DNA from: Pseudomonas multiresinivorans
Lineage (GTDB): Bacteria > Pseudomonadota > Gammaproteobacteria > Pseudomonadales > Pseudomonadaceae
Direction: 5' to 3'
Assembly: GCF_012971725.1 (NCBI RefSeq)
Contig: NZ_CP048833.1
Span: 4,402,001-4,466,000 of the forward strand
DNA length: 64,000 nucleotides
Numbering within the stretch: position 1 is the stretch's first letter; each line of letters starts with the position of its first letter. Below, piece after piece: positions 23,477 to 32,462 of this stretch. A program made the translations under genes and the position numbers. The notes beneath the pieces were generated by a model. It was given only the letters and a program-made list of their open reading frames with translations, had not been told where the DNA came from and did not search any database.

Positions 23477-24406
23477 TTAGACGGCCTTTTCCAGCTCCGG
23501 TACGGCTTCGAACAGGTCGGCGACCAGGCCGTAGTCGGCGACCTGGAAGATCGGCGCCTCTTCGTCCTTGTTGATCGCAACGATCACTTTCGAATCCTTC
23601 ATGCCCGCCAGGTGCTGGATGGCGCCGGAGATACCAACGGCCACGTACAGCTGCGGAGCAACGATCTTGCCGGTCTGGCCGACCTGCATGTCGTTCGGCA
23701 CGAAGCCGGCGTCGACCGCGGCGCGGGAAGCACCGACGGCAGCGCCCAGCTTGTCGGCCAGGGAGTAAAGGATGCTGAAGTTGTCGCCATTGCCCATGCC
23801 GCGGCCGCCGGATACGACGATCTTGGCAGCGGTCAGTTCCGGACGGTCGGACTTGGCCAGCTCTTCGCCAACGAAGGCGGACTTGCCGGCATCGGCCGGG
23901 CCGGAAACAGCTTCAACAGCGGCGGAACCACCTTCGGCAGCAACGGCGTCGAAGCCGGTGCCGCGCACGGTGATCACTTTCACTGCAGCCGAGGACTGCA
24001 CGGTAGCGATGGCGTTACCGGCATAGATCGGGCGCTTGAAGGTGTCGGCGCTGACGACTTCGATGATCTCGGAGATCTGGTCGACGTCCAGCAGGGCGGC
24101 AACGCGCGGCAGGAAGTTCTTGCCGTTGGTGGTGGCCGGAGCCAGCACGTGGCTGTAACCCTTGCCAAGCTCAGCGATCAGCGGAGCAACGTTCTCCGGC
24201 AGCTGGTGAGCGTAGGCGGCATTGTCGGCGACCAGCACCTTGGAAACGCCTGCGATCTTGGCAGCGGCTTCAGCCACGCCACCGACGTTCTGGCCAGCGA
24301 CCAGGACAGCGATGTCACCACCGATCTTCTGCGCGGCAGCGACAGTATTCAGAGTGGCAGCGCCCAGTGCGCCGTTGTTGTGCTCAGCGATTACCAGGAT
24401 AGCCAT
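23477..24406 (-). CDS. etfA: Electron transfer flavoprotein alpha subunit
   Basis: A 309-residue ETF alpha chain. It carries the FAD-binding C-terminal domain with VVSGGRGMGNGDNF, VGQTGKIVAPQLYVAVGISG and IVAINKDEEAPIFQVADYG. With EtfB it collects electrons from acyl-CoA dehydrogenases and passes them to the ETF-ubiquinone oxidoreductase encoded divergently nearby. The start overlaps the etfB stop by ATGA (24406-24408). The atuD product in this window is one likely electron donor. Confidence 0.96.
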   Translation of the reverse strand: MAILVIAEHNNGALGAATLNTVAAAQKIGGDIAVLVAGQNVGGVAEAAAKIAGVSKVLVADNAAYAHQLPENVAPLIAELGKGYSHVLAPATTNGKNFLPRVAALLDVDQISEIIEVVSADTFKRPIYAGNAIATVQSSAAVKVITVRGTGFDAVAAEGGSAAVEAVSGPADAGKSAFVGEELAKSDRPELTAAKIVVSGGRGMGNGDNFSILYSLADKLGAAVGASRAAVDAGFVPNDMQVGQTGKIVAPQLYVAVGISGAIQHLAGMKDSKVIVAINKDEEAPIFQVADYGLVADLFEAVPELEKAV

Positions 24407-25155
24407 CAGATTACTTTCGCCTCGTTCTTCAGTTTCTCGACCAGTTCAGCAACGGACTTGACCTTGATGCCAGCGCTACGGGCAGCCGGAGCTTCGACTT
24501 TCACGGTCTTCACGGTGGAAGCGGTGGAAACGCCCAGGGCGTCCGGGGTCACCACGTCCAGCGGCTTCTTCTTCGCTTTCATGATGTTGGGCAGCGACGC
24601 GTAGCGCGGCTCGTTCAGGCGCAGGTCGGTGGTGACGATTGCCGGCAGGTTCAGGGCAACGGTCTGCAGGCCGCCGTCGATTTCACGGGTGACGTTGACC
24701 TTGTCACCAGCGACTTCGACCTTGGAGGCGAAGGTGCCTTGCGCGTAGCCGGTCAGCGCGGCCAGCATCTGGCCGGTCTGGTTGTTGTCGCTGTCGATGG
24801 CCTGCTTGCCGAGGATGACCAGCTGCGGCTGCTCTTTGTCGACCAGGGCTTTCAGCGACTTGGCGATGGCCAGGGAGCTCAGTTCTTCGTTGGTTTCAAC
24901 GAGGATGGCGCGATCAGCACCCAGAGCCAGCGCGGTACGCAGTTGCTCCTGGGCAGCGGTCGGGCCGACGGAGACCGCAACGATCTCGGTGACGACGCCT
25001 TTCTCTTTAAGGCGTACGGCCTCTTCCACGGCGATTTCGCAGAAGGGGTTCATGGACATCTTGACGTTGGCGAGATCGACGCCGGAGTTGTCCGCCTTGA
25101 CGCGGACCTTGACGTTATAGTCAACCACTCGTTTGACAGCTACAAGAACCTTCAT
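24406..25155 (-). CDS. etfB: Electron transfer flavoprotein beta subunit
   Basis: A 249-residue ETF beta chain starting MKVLVAVKRVVDYN, with the AMP-binding segment and the recognition region LGKQAIDSDNNQTGQM and ALNLPAIVTTDLRLNEPRY. Length equals the family norm. The longer open frame up to 25293 lacks a ribosome site and similarity. It is divergent from the ETF-QO gene across a 343-bp region with a PsrA-like palindrome. Confidence 0.96.
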   Translation of the reverse strand: MKVLVAVKRVVDYNVKVRVKADNSGVDLANVKMSMNPFCEIAVEEAVRLKEKGVVTEIVAVSVGPTAAQEQLRTALALGADRAILVETNEELSSLAIAKSLKALVDKEQPQLVILGKQAIDSDNNQTGQMLAALTGYAQGTFASKVEVAGDKVNVTREIDGGLQTVALNLPAIVTTDLRLNEPRYASLPNIMKAKKKPLDVVTPDALGVSTASTVKTVKVEAPAARSAGIKVKSVAELVEKLKNEAKVI

Positions 25156-25329
25156 GGATTCCTCGTTTTTCTCCGGTGAATAGGAATGTCGCCAGACAGG
25201 CCTGGCCGGTAGTGCACGCCATCTGCGACTACATCCAGCGCAACGCGACCGCAAAACCGCAGGTATCTTGACCGCATCGACCGGGCGGGTCAATACACGA
25301 AAATACCCCTTTATAAGCCGCGGACCCCG

Positions 25330-25335
25330 ATTCTA
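25330..25335 (-). promoter_or_regulatory. Candidate -10 of the etfBA promoter
   Basis: TAGAAT on the minus strand; about 16-18 bp upstream TTTGAA/GTTTGA could serve as a weak -35 that overlaps the PsrA-like box (25354-25367). Confidence 0.4.
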
Positions 25336-25353
25336 TCAGGGTTACGCGCGATT

Positions 25354-25367
25354 CAAACAAACGTTTG
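25354..25367. promoter_or_regulatory. PsrA-like operator between etfBA and ETF-QO gene
   Basis: CAAAC-AAAC-GTTTG fits the published PsrA consensus (G/C)AAAC(N2-4)GTTTG(C/G) exactly. It also forms the 12-bp palindrome ACAAACGTTTGT (25357-25368). PsrA is a TetR-type long-chain fatty-acid sensor that represses beta-oxidation genes. The site overlaps the candidate etfBA -35 and is about 20 bp upstream of the ETF-QO -35. Confidence 0.65.
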
Positions 25368-25386
25368 TATTGCCCTCGATAAAGGG

Positions 25387-25416
25387 TTTAGATATAGCAA
25401 CAGGTCTAGCTATAAT
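25387..25416 (+). promoter_or_regulatory. Candidate sigma70 promoter of the ETF-QO gene
   Basis: A perfect TATAAT at 25411-25416 preceded at 18 bp by TTTAGA (25387-25392). The start codon is 82 bp downstream. Confidence 0.5.
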
Positions 25417-25498
25417 GCGCCCCGCTCTTACTGGGTGGGGGCACGCCCATCCCAATACCTACAAAATGCCCAGAGCCTTGATTCAGGAGAGATCGATA

Positions 25499-27154
25499 GT
25501 GGAACGCGAATTTATGGAATTCGACGTCGTCATCGTCGGCGCCGGCCCTGCCGGTCTGTCCGCCGCTTGCCGACTGAAACAGAAGGCCGCCGACGCCGGT
25601 CAGGAAATCAGCGTCTGTGTGGTCGAGAAGGGTTCCGAAGTGGGCGCCCACATCCTCTCGGGCGCCGTGTTCGAGCCCCGCGCGCTGAACGAGCTGTTCC
25701 CCAACTGGAAGGAACTCGAAGCGCCGCTGAACACCCCCGTCAAGCGCGACGACATCTATGTGCTGAAGAGCCCGGAAGCGGCGGCCAAGGTGCCGAACTT
25801 CTTCGTGCCCAAGACCATGCACAACGAAGGCAACTACATCATCTCCCTGGGCAACCTGTGCCGCTGGCTGGCCCAGCAGGCCGAAGGCCTGGGCGTCGAG
25901 ATCTACCCGGGCTTCGCCGCCCAGGAAGCGCTGATCGACGAGAATGGCGTGGTGCGCGGCATTGTCACCGGTGACCTGGGCGTCGACCGCGAAGGCAATC
26001 CGAAAGAGGGTTACTACACCCCGGGCATGGAACTGCGCGCCAAGTACACCCTGTTCGCCGAAGGCTGCCGTGGCCACATCGGCAAACAGCTGATCAAGAA
26101 GTACAAGCTCGACAGCGAAGCCGACGCCCAGCACTACGGTATCGGCATCAAGGAAATCTGGGACATCGACCCGGCCAAGCACGAGCAGGGCCTGGTGGTG
26201 CACACCGCTGGCTGGCCGCTGAACGACGACAACCCGGGCGGCTCCTTCCTCTATCACCTGGAGAACAACCAGGTAGTAGTGGGCCTGATCATCGACCTGT
26301 CCTACACCAACCCGCACCTGTCGCCGTTCGACGAGTTCCAGCGCTACAAGCACCACCCGGTGATCAAGCAGTACCTGGAAGGCGGCAAGCGCGTGGCCTA
26401 CGGCGCTCGCGCCATCTGCAAGGGCGGCCTGAACTCGCTGCCGAAGATGGTCTTCCCGGGCGGCGCACTGATCGGCTGCGACCTGGGCACCCTGAACTTC
26501 GCCAAGATCAAGGGCAGCCACACCGCAATGAAGTCCGGCATGCTGGCCGCCGACTCGGTTGCCGAAGCCCTGTTCGCCGGCCGCGAAGGCGGTGACGAGC
26601 TGACCAACTACGTCGATGCCTTCAAGGGCAGCTGGCTGTACGACGAGCTGTTCAGCAGCCGCAACTTCGGCCCGGCGATGCACAAGTTCGGCGCCATCGG
26701 TGGCGGTGCGTTCAACTTCATCGACCAGAACATCTTCGGCGGCAAGCTTCCGTTCACCCTGCACGATACGACCCCGGACTACGCGACCCTGAAGAAGGCC
26801 AGCGAAGCGCCGAAGATCGATTATCCGAAGCCGGACGGCAAACTCAGCTTCGACAAGCTGTCCTCGGTGTTCCTGTCCAACACCAACCACGAGGAAGACC
26901 AGCCGATCCACCTGAAGCTGACCGACCCGAGCATCCCGGTTGGCAAGAACCTGCCGCTCTACGACGAGCCTGCGCAGCGTTACTGCCCGGCGGGCGTGTA
27001 CGAAGTGGTGAGCAACGACGACGGCAGCAAGCGCTTCCAGATCAACGCGCAGAACTGCGTACACTGCAAGACCTGCGACATCAAGGACCCGGCCCAGAAC
27101 ATCACCTGGGTGGCCCCGGAAGGCACCGGCGGTCCGAACTACCCCAACATGTAA
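25499..27154 (+). CDS. Electron transfer flavoprotein-ubiquinone oxidoreductase
   Basis: A 551-residue membrane-associated FAD and [4Fe-4S] enzyme. FAD motif FDVVIVGAGPAGLSAA near residue 8; C-terminal cluster motif CVHCKTCDIKDP plus the upstream Cys in RYCPAGVYE. It passes electrons from ETF to ubiquinone. The GTG start at 25499 has AGGAGA 8 nt upstream and gives the length usual in Pseudomonas; the frame continues to 25268 without support. Divergent from etfBA, completing the electron route. Confidence 0.95.
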   Translation: MEREFMEFDVVIVGAGPAGLSAACRLKQKAADAGQEISVCVVEKGSEVGAHILSGAVFEPRALNELFPNWKELEAPLNTPVKRDDIYVLKSPEAAAKVPNFFVPKTMHNEGNYIISLGNLCRWLAQQAEGLGVEIYPGFAAQEALIDENGVVRGIVTGDLGVDREGNPKEGYYTPGMELRAKYTLFAEGCRGHIGKQLIKKYKLDSEADAQHYGIGIKEIWDIDPAKHEQGLVVHTAGWPLNDDNPGGSFLYHLENNQVVVGLIIDLSYTNPHLSPFDEFQRYKHHPVIKQYLEGGKRVAYGARAICKGGLNSLPKMVFPGGALIGCDLGTLNFAKIKGSHTAMKSGMLAADSVAEALFAGREGGDELTNYVDAFKGSWLYDELFSSRNFGPAMHKFGAIGGGAFNFIDQNIFGGKLPFTLHDTTPDYATLKKASEAPKIDYPKPDGKLSFDKLSSVFLSNTNHEEDQPIHLKLTDPSIPVGKNLPLYDEPAQRYCPAGVYEVVSNDDGSKRFQINAQNCVHCKTCDIKDPAQNITWVAPEGTGGPNYPNM

Positions 27155-27170
27155 GGCGTTGGCGGTATCG

Positions 27171-27198
27171 AAAAAGGCTCCCTCGGGAGCCTTTTTCT
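27171..27198 (+). terminator. Terminator after the ETF-QO gene
   Basis: AAAGGCTCCC-TCG-GGAGCCTTTTTC, stem of 9-10 bp with U-run, 17 bp after the stop. Confidence 0.88.
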
Positions 27199-27261
27199 TT
27201 GCAAGCTAAGTACTTGTAGCGATGAAGAACGGGGACTACTGGCCGCATTCAGACCCACCGG

Positions 27262-27840
27262 TCACGGCTGCGGTGCAATAGGGAAGAACTCCCCGGAACT
27301 CCACACTCCCAGCCACTCGATACCGTCGATCTCGCGGGGAACCGCCAGCTCGACCAACTGGTAGAAGACGTTGCGGTGGATCAGCGCCTCCAGGTTCACC
27401 CGCACCAGTACATAGGGTGACGGCTCCTGGGTCTGCGGATCGAGCTCCACGCGGATCGGATGCGCGGCGTCGGCCACCACCTCATCCTCGACATTGGTGG
27501 TGAAGCGCAACACCTGCTGTTCGCCCTCCCCTTCGACGGCCAGGGTAATGGCGACGAATGGCGCGTCATCGACAGTGATCCCGCACTTCTCCACCGGAGT
27601 GATCAGGAAATAGTCGTCGCCATCGCGGCGGATGATGGTGGAGAACAGCCGCACCATCGGCTTGCGGCCGATCGGCGTGCCCAGGTAATACCAGGTGCCG
27701 TCGCGAGCGATGCGCATGTCGATATCGCCGCAGCAATCCGGGTTCCACAGATGCACCGGCGGCAGCCCCTTGTCCTTGCTGGCGGGAATCTGCGCCAGCA
27801 GGTTGCCGGCCCGGTCCGATTGAGTCTGTGGATCAGTCAT
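27262..27840 (-). CDS. DUF1285 domain protein
   Basis: A 192-residue cytoplasmic protein. LPPVHLWNPDCCGDIDMRIA and WYYLGTPIGRKPMVRLF are the conserved DUF1285 block; the C-terminus IEWLGVWSSGEFFPI also fits. The family is widespread in proteobacteria with no assigned function. The start ATG overlaps the stop of the upstream DUF4823 lipoprotein gene (27837-27840), so the two are coupled. Confidence 0.85.
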   Translation of the reverse strand: MTDPQTQSDRAGNLLAQIPASKDKGLPPVHLWNPDCCGDIDMRIARDGTWYYLGTPIGRKPMVRLFSTIIRRDGDDYFLITPVEKCGITVDDAPFVAITLAVEGEGEQQVLRFTTNVEDEVVADAAHPIRVELDPQTQEPSPYVLVRVNLEALIHRNVFYQLVELAVPREIDGIEWLGVWSSGEFFPIAPQP

Positions 27841-28448
27841 TGGTACTCCTCTCGCGTCTTCACCCCCAGCAGGCTGCGGGCATAGTCTTCCAGCGGCCGC
27901 CCGATCAGGTCCTCGGGGCTGGTATCATAGAATGTCAGAAAACCGCCGCGACTGCGGATAGTCGCACTGTCTACCAGATAGCGGTTGTCGGTCTCGATCA
28001 GCATCACCTGGATCACGCTACGGTCGCGGCCCACCGCGTTGTCGGTGTCCTCATATTCCTCGTAGGTGCCGACATTGTCCTCCCCACGGGCAAAGCGGGT
28101 ATACAACAGATAATTGGCACCCGCCGCGCGCGCTTCCTGCATCGCACCCTCCAGCCCCAGCGGGCTCTTCGCCCGACGCACCAGCGGGAAGTACTGCACG
28201 AAGCCTTTGAACGCCTCCTCCGCCACCACGTTGGGCCGTGCATAAGGATGGCCGGGCGGCACGAACGGGCCCTGGGCGATATAGATGAAGGAGTCCTGCT
28301 GCAGGCGCCAGTTCGAGGTGCGGCGGGTCTGGCTGTGATCGAGGAAGCCCGAATCACGCAGGTAGTAGTCGGTGCCATCGGCCAGGTCACTGGGATTCAT
28401 GCAGCCGCCCAGGCTGGCGAAGGCAAGGATCAACATCAGGTAGCGCAT
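27837..28448 (-). CDS. DUF4823-type lipoprotein
   Basis: A 203-residue lipoprotein: signal peptide with ASLGGC (Cys16), mature part with PNVVAEEAFKGFVQYFPLV and GANYLLYTRFARGEDN. The last segment (RSVIQVMLIETDNRYLVDSA) resembles a nucleotide/ligand-binding beta structure seen in other small lipoproteins. The start MRYLML at 28448 is preceded by GGAG at about 8 nt. Function unknown. Confidence 0.78.
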   Translation of the reverse strand: MRYLMLILAFASLGGCMNPSDLADGTDYYLRDSGFLDHSQTRRTSNWRLQQDSFIYIAQGPFVPPGHPYARPNVVAEEAFKGFVQYFPLVRRAKSPLGLEGAMQEARAAGANYLLYTRFARGEDNVGTYEEYEDTDNAVGRDRSVIQVMLIETDNRYLVDSATIRSRGGFLTFYDTSPEDLIGRPLEDYARSLLGVKTREEYQ

Positions 28449-28512
28449 GGGAAATCTCCGGAGCCGGCGACGAAAAACCGGCATTCGGACAAGCAATGCA
28501 GCTTCCGCGCCA

Positions 28513-29406
28513 TCACAGGCCGCGCTGCCATTCCTGGCGCAGATGCGCACGCTGAGGCTGCTCGATGGCCTGGCGAACCTGGGCGAGCAGCTTCGCCTTG
28601 TCCGCCCCCAGCGTGCCCTTGAGTACCAGATAGTTGGAGGCGTGATCGCTGCGGAACACCGTGTCGCGCAGCTCCAGCACGCTTAGCAGGCGCTCGACTT
28701 CGACGAACAGCTCGGCCTGGGACAACGGCCGGAAATCGGGGAAGCCTGCGCGGTAGCGCTCCTCGCCGGTCGGGAAGCTCACCACCAGGGTGGAGAGAAA
28801 CTCCGGCTGCGCTTCGTTCATCAGGCGCGCCGAGTTGTCGGCGTGCTGGGCGCTCAGGGTGCTGCCGCCCAGGCCGTTGAGGACCATTACCGAGCGCTTG
28901 ATCCCCGCCTCGCCCAGCTTCTGCAATGCATCCAGCGTCGAGGCGTAGGTCTCGCCCTTGTTCACCCGCGCAAGCACCTCGTCGTCGCCGGACTCGGCAC
29001 CTACGTATGCCATACGCAGGCCGGCGTCCGCCAATTCCTTCAGCTCCTCCACCGACTTTTTGCGCAGGTTGCGCGGCAGGCAGTAGCTGGAGACACGGTC
29101 CACCTCGGGCAGGTACTCGCGGATCGCTCGGAGGATATTGAGCAGGCGCCGCGTCGGCAACACCAGCGCATCGCCATCGGCGAGGAACACCCGCTGGACG
29201 ATCAGGCGCTCGCCACAGCGGCGAATCTCCTCCAGCACCTCGGCCTCGTCGCGGGCGCGGAATTTCTTCTGCGGCTGGGTATACATCTCGCAGAAGCCGC
29301 ACTGGTTCCAGGAACAGCCGTTGGTGACGGGAAGAATGAGCGAGTGTGCTTCGCTCGGCGGCCGGAACACCGGCTCGATGTAGGAAATGGGGAATTCGTT
29401 GGGCAT
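28513..29406 (-). CDS. Radical SAM protein of unknown function
   Basis: A 297-residue radical SAM enzyme. The cluster motif is NGCSWNQCGFCEMY, i.e. Cys31-x4-Cys36-x2-Cys39 rather than the textbook Cx3Cx2C; this longer spacing is known for a branch of coproporphyrinogen-oxidase-like proteins. AYVGAESGDDEVL and VLNGLGG follow the barrel pattern. The product was not recognised. It starts 26 bp downstream of moaA on the same strand, so the two are likely cotranscribed. Confidence 0.82.
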   Translation of the reverse strand: MPNEFPISYIEPVFRPPSEAHSLILPVTNGCSWNQCGFCEMYTQPQKKFRARDEAEVLEEIRRCGERLIVQRVFLADGDALVLPTRRLLNILRAIREYLPEVDRVSSYCLPRNLRKKSVEELKELADAGLRMAYVGAESGDDEVLARVNKGETYASTLDALQKLGEAGIKRSVMVLNGLGGSTLSAQHADNSARLMNEAQPEFLSTLVVSFPTGEERYRAGFPDFRPLSQAELFVEVERLLSVLELRDTVFRSDHASNYLVLKGTLGADKAKLLAQVRQAIEQPQRAHLRQEWQRGL

Positions 29407-29432
29407 GGGCTAATCAGGTCTTGAGGGCGATC

Positions 29433-30401
29433 TCAGCCGCCGATGATCTTCATGATGGTGGCGCCGCCGGAGAAGGCGACTTCCTGCTTGTCCGCCAGGG
29501 CACTCACCAGCAACCGCTGCAAGGCGGGAAGCGCCTGGTGGCGCGGTTTGTCCAGCAGGTCGCCGACGTAATGGCGGTTGCTCGACGACAGGCAGCCGTG
29601 CAGCCAGCCGGTGGAGGACAGTCGCAGACGCGAGCAGGTCCGACAGAACGGCACGCTTTCATTGGCGATCACACCGAAATAGCCCTGCCCCGGCACTTCA
29701 TAACGAATGGCCGTGGCATCCACCGGCGCATCGGCCTGGATATAGGGATGACGCTCGCCGATCAGTTCCAGCAGCTCCTGCAAGCTGACGAACTGCTGGC
29801 GGAAGCCGTTCGGGTCGTGGGCCAGGTGGCCCATACGCATCAGCTCGATGAAGCGCAGCTCGAAGCCGTGCTCCAGGCAGTAGTCCAGCAGCGGCAGGAC
29901 CTGGTCGAGGTTCTGTCCACGCAGCGGGACCATGTTGAGCTTGATCTTCAGGCCCGCAGCGCGGGCCTCGTCGAGCCCCTTGAGCACCGTGGCCAGGTCG
30001 CCGCCACGGGCAATGCGCCGGAAGGCATCGGCATCCAGAGTATCGAGGGAAACGTTGAGGCGGCGGATGCCGCAATCCAGCAGCAGCGGCAGTTTCTTCG
30101 ACAGCAGTTGGCCGTTGGTGGTGATGGCGATGTCCTGCAGCCCGAGACGGCTGACGCCATGCAGGAAGGTATCAAGCTTCGGGCTGACCAACGGTTCGCC
30201 ACCGGTGACGCGCAGACGCTCGATGCCAGCGGACTCGATCAGGTAGGCGACCCCGCGCACCAGGGATTCCGCCGACAGCTCGTCCTGCGCCGCGACCAGA
30301 CGCTTGCCGTCCGGCACGCAATAAGTGCAGGCGTAGTTGCAGGCGGCGGTCAGGCTCACGCGAAGATTGCGGAAGCGCCTGCCCTGGCGGTCGACGATCA
30401 T
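29433..30401 (-). CDS. moaA: GTP 3',8-cyclase MoaA
   Basis: A 322-residue radical SAM enzyme for the first step of molybdenum-cofactor synthesis. N-terminal cluster CNYACTYC (Cys21, Cys25, Cys28), RVTGGEPLV, a C-terminal second cluster motif CRTCSRLRLSSTGWLHGC and the terminal Gly-Gly (KIIGG) required for activity are all present. No other moa gene lies nearby, so it is an isolated copy. The start MIVDRQGRRF is well placed; the first residues match the family. Confidence 0.92.
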   Translation of the reverse strand: MIVDRQGRRFRNLRVSLTAACNYACTYCVPDGKRLVAAQDELSAESLVRGVAYLIESAGIERLRVTGGEPLVSPKLDTFLHGVSRLGLQDIAITTNGQLLSKKLPLLLDCGIRRLNVSLDTLDADAFRRIARGGDLATVLKGLDEARAAGLKIKLNMVPLRGQNLDQVLPLLDYCLEHGFELRFIELMRMGHLAHDPNGFRQQFVSLQELLELIGERHPYIQADAPVDATAIRYEVPGQGYFGVIANESVPFCRTCSRLRLSSTGWLHGCLSSSNRHYVGDLLDKPRHQALPALQRLLVSALADKQEVAFSGGATIMKIIGG

Positions 30402-30495
30402 GCTCGGCTCCGGTGGCGATCACTCATGCAAGTATATCCCCACCGGCGCCGGGAGCCCTGTCGCAACCACGACGATGAATCGCGCGAATGGCGAC

Positions 30496-31134
30496 TCAGG
30501 CGGCCGGCGTATCGCCGTCGCGCTTGCGCTTGTTGCCCATGCGCACGCCGATGTCCATGAGGAACTGGAAGAAGCCTTCCTGATCCTCCAGTACTTCGCG
30601 CCAGAACGGCGAGTGGTACAGCGCCACAGCGCCATGCACCAGCGCCCAGGCCGCGCAGTAGTGGAAATAGGCCGGCACGTCTTCCAGCTTGCCCGCCGCG
30701 ATGCGTTCCTTGATCAGCTGACTCAGGCGCTCAAAGTTGGATTCGCGGATCTTGTGCAGCTCCTCGACCATCTCCGGGACCTGGCTGGTCTTCACCACCT
30801 TTTCTTCCAGGCGGTCGAACAGGCGATAGCGCTGCGGGTCGCGCATGCGGAACTCGAAGTAGGCGCGCGACAGGCGCTCCTTGTCGCGGGCGACGTCTTC
30901 GGAGTGGAACAGGTCGGCCAGATCGCGCTCGTAGTCCAGCATCAGGCGCAGGTAGATCTCCGCCTTGGACTTGAAGTGCTTGTAGATGGTGCCTTTGCCG
31001 ATACCCACGGCATCGGCGATCATTTCGACCGTGACACTGTCTTCGCCCTGTTCGAGGAACAGCTTGAGGGCGGTGTCGAGGATTTCCTGTTCGCGACGAC
31101 GGAATTCGCGAACCTTGCGCGGCTCTTTCTGCAT
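30496..31134 (-). CDS. TetR-family transcriptional regulator
   Basis: A 212-residue TetR regulator with HTH at about residues 15-62 (EQEILDTALKLFLEQGEDSV, GIGKGTIYKHFKSKAEIY). The C-terminal half is helical; no ligand can be inferred. In PAO1 a TetR gene sits in the same relative position next to the RgsA region. It is divergent from the aminotransferase gene with an 84-bp intergenic region. A TTTTTGACC/GGTCAAAAATAGTCAAAA-like AT-rich stretch at 31140-31165 may hold its promoter and operator. Confidence 0.85.
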   Translation of the reverse strand: MQKEPRKVREFRRREQEILDTALKLFLEQGEDSVTVEMIADAVGIGKGTIYKHFKSKAEIYLRLMLDYERDLADLFHSEDVARDKERLSRAYFEFRMRDPQRYRLFDRLEEKVVKTSQVPEMVEELHKIRESNFERLSQLIKERIAAGKLEDVPAYFHYCAAWALVHGAVALYHSPFWREVLEDQEGFFQFLMDIGVRMGNKRKRDGDTPAA

Positions 31135-31218
31135 AAAAAGACTGTTCGGTCAAAAATAGTCAAAATTCGAAGCCGCGTATTATGCCTATTCAGCGCCAAA
31201 TTGCACGGATCATCCGAC

Positions 31219-32352
31219 ATGATTAGCTTTTCTTCCGAGTTTCCCCAACAACCCGGCCTGCGCTACCTGAACCACGCCGCAGTCGCGCCCTGGCCCAAGC
31301 GCGCCGCAGACGCCGTCGCGGCGTTTGCCCAGGAGAACATCCTGCTGGGTGCCCGCGACTATCCGCGCTGGCTGACCATCGAGAAGCGCCTGCGCGAGCG
31401 CCTGATGCGCCTGGTGAATGCGCGGACCACCGGTGATATCGCCCTGGTGAAGAACACTTCCGAGGCGTTGTCCTTCGTCGCCTTCGGCCTGGACTGGCGC
31501 GCTGGCGACCAGGTGGTGATCAGCGATCAGGAATTCCCCTCCAACCGGGTCGTCTGGGAAGCACTCAAACCGCGCGGGGTGGAAGTCATCCAGGTGAGCC
31601 TGGACGGCGATGATCCCGAAGGCGACCTGCTGGCCGCCTGCACACCGCGCACGCGCCTGCTGTCGATCAGCGCTGTGCAGTACGCCAGCGGCCTGCGCAT
31701 GGACCTGGAGCGCCTCGGGGCCGGCTGCCGCCAGCGCGGCGTGCTGTATTGCATCGACGCCATCCAGCAACTGGGCGCCCTGCCCTTCGACGTGCAGGCC
31801 TACGACTGCGCCTTCGCCATGGCCGATGGGCACAAATGGATGCTCGGCCCGGAGGGCCTGGGCGTGTTCTATTGCCGCGCTGCCGAACGCGAGCAACTGG
31901 CGCTGCAGGAATACGGCTGGCACATGCTGGAAAACGCCGGCAACTACGACCTGGCCGACTGGCAGCCGGCGCGCAGTGCTCGCCGCTTCGAGTGCGGCAG
32001 CCCGAACATGCTCGGCGCCGTGGCACTGGACGCCAGCCTTGGCCTGCTGGAAGAGGTCGGCATGGCGGCGGTGGGTGAACTGGTGCAGGCGCGCGTCCAG
32101 CAACTGCACGACGGCCTGGGCCGCCTCTCCGGTGCCTCGCTGCACAGCCCGGCAGAGCCGACTCGCCGCGCTGGCATCCTGACTTTCAGCCTGGCCGGTT
32201 GGGACAATACCGGTCTGCTGGAGCGTTTGCGCGCGGAGCAGGTGGTGTGCATCCAGCGCGGCGCCGGCATCCGCTTCTCGCCGCACTTCTACACCAGCGA
32301 AGCGGTCATCGAGGAGACCCTGGCGCTGATCGGGGCTTTGGCGGGGCAGTAA
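31219..32352 (+). CDS. Class-V-fold PLP aminotransferase
   Basis: A 377-residue fold-type I PLP protein of the aminotransferase class V (cysteine desulfurase / isopenicillin-epimerase like) group. Motifs: YLNHAAVAPWPKRAADAV near the start, the SxxVxFG-type VKNTSEALSFVAFGLDW, and the PLP lysine K206 in ADGHKWMLGPEG. The Cys of desulfurases (loop before the C-terminus) is not evident, so a sulfur-transfer role is not claimed. The ATG at 31219 is the first with family similarity; the upstream frame is antisense to the TetR gene. Confidence 0.85.
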   Translation: MISFSSEFPQQPGLRYLNHAAVAPWPKRAADAVAAFAQENILLGARDYPRWLTIEKRLRERLMRLVNARTTGDIALVKNTSEALSFVAFGLDWRAGDQVVISDQEFPSNRVVWEALKPRGVEVIQVSLDGDDPEGDLLAACTPRTRLLSISAVQYASGLRMDLERLGAGCRQRGVLYCIDAIQQLGALPFDVQAYDCAFAMADGHKWMLGPEGLGVFYCRAAEREQLALQEYGWHMLENAGNYDLADWQPARSARRFECGSPNMLGAVALDASLGLLEEVGMAAVGELVQARVQQLHDGLGRLSGASLHSPAEPTRRAGILTFSLAGWDNTGLLERLRAEQVVCIQRGAGIRFSPHFYTSEAVIEETLALIGALAGQ

Positions 32353-32448
32353 CGCAGGCGCGGCCGAGAAAGCTGCTCAGCCCGGTGTGATGTATTCCAA
32401 ATCCGTTTAAAAAACACCGGCACCCCTGTGGCAAGCGCGGCATCTTGA

Positions 32449-32458
32449 CCAATACTTG
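32449..32458 (+). promoter_or_regulatory. RpoS-type extended -10 of the small RNA
   Basis: CCAATACTTG is close to the sigma-S preferred CTATACTT; transcription would start about 7 nt downstream, at 32463-32464, exactly where the RNA's first stem begins. TTGACC at 32445-32450 abuts it and is not a properly spaced -35. Confidence 0.5.
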
Positions 32459-32462
32459 TAGA

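Noticed and set aside
25268..25498. N-terminal extension of the ETF-QO protein
   Set aside because: The upstream in-frame codons cover the divergent promoter region and contain no flavoprotein motif; GTG at 25499 has a good ribosome site.
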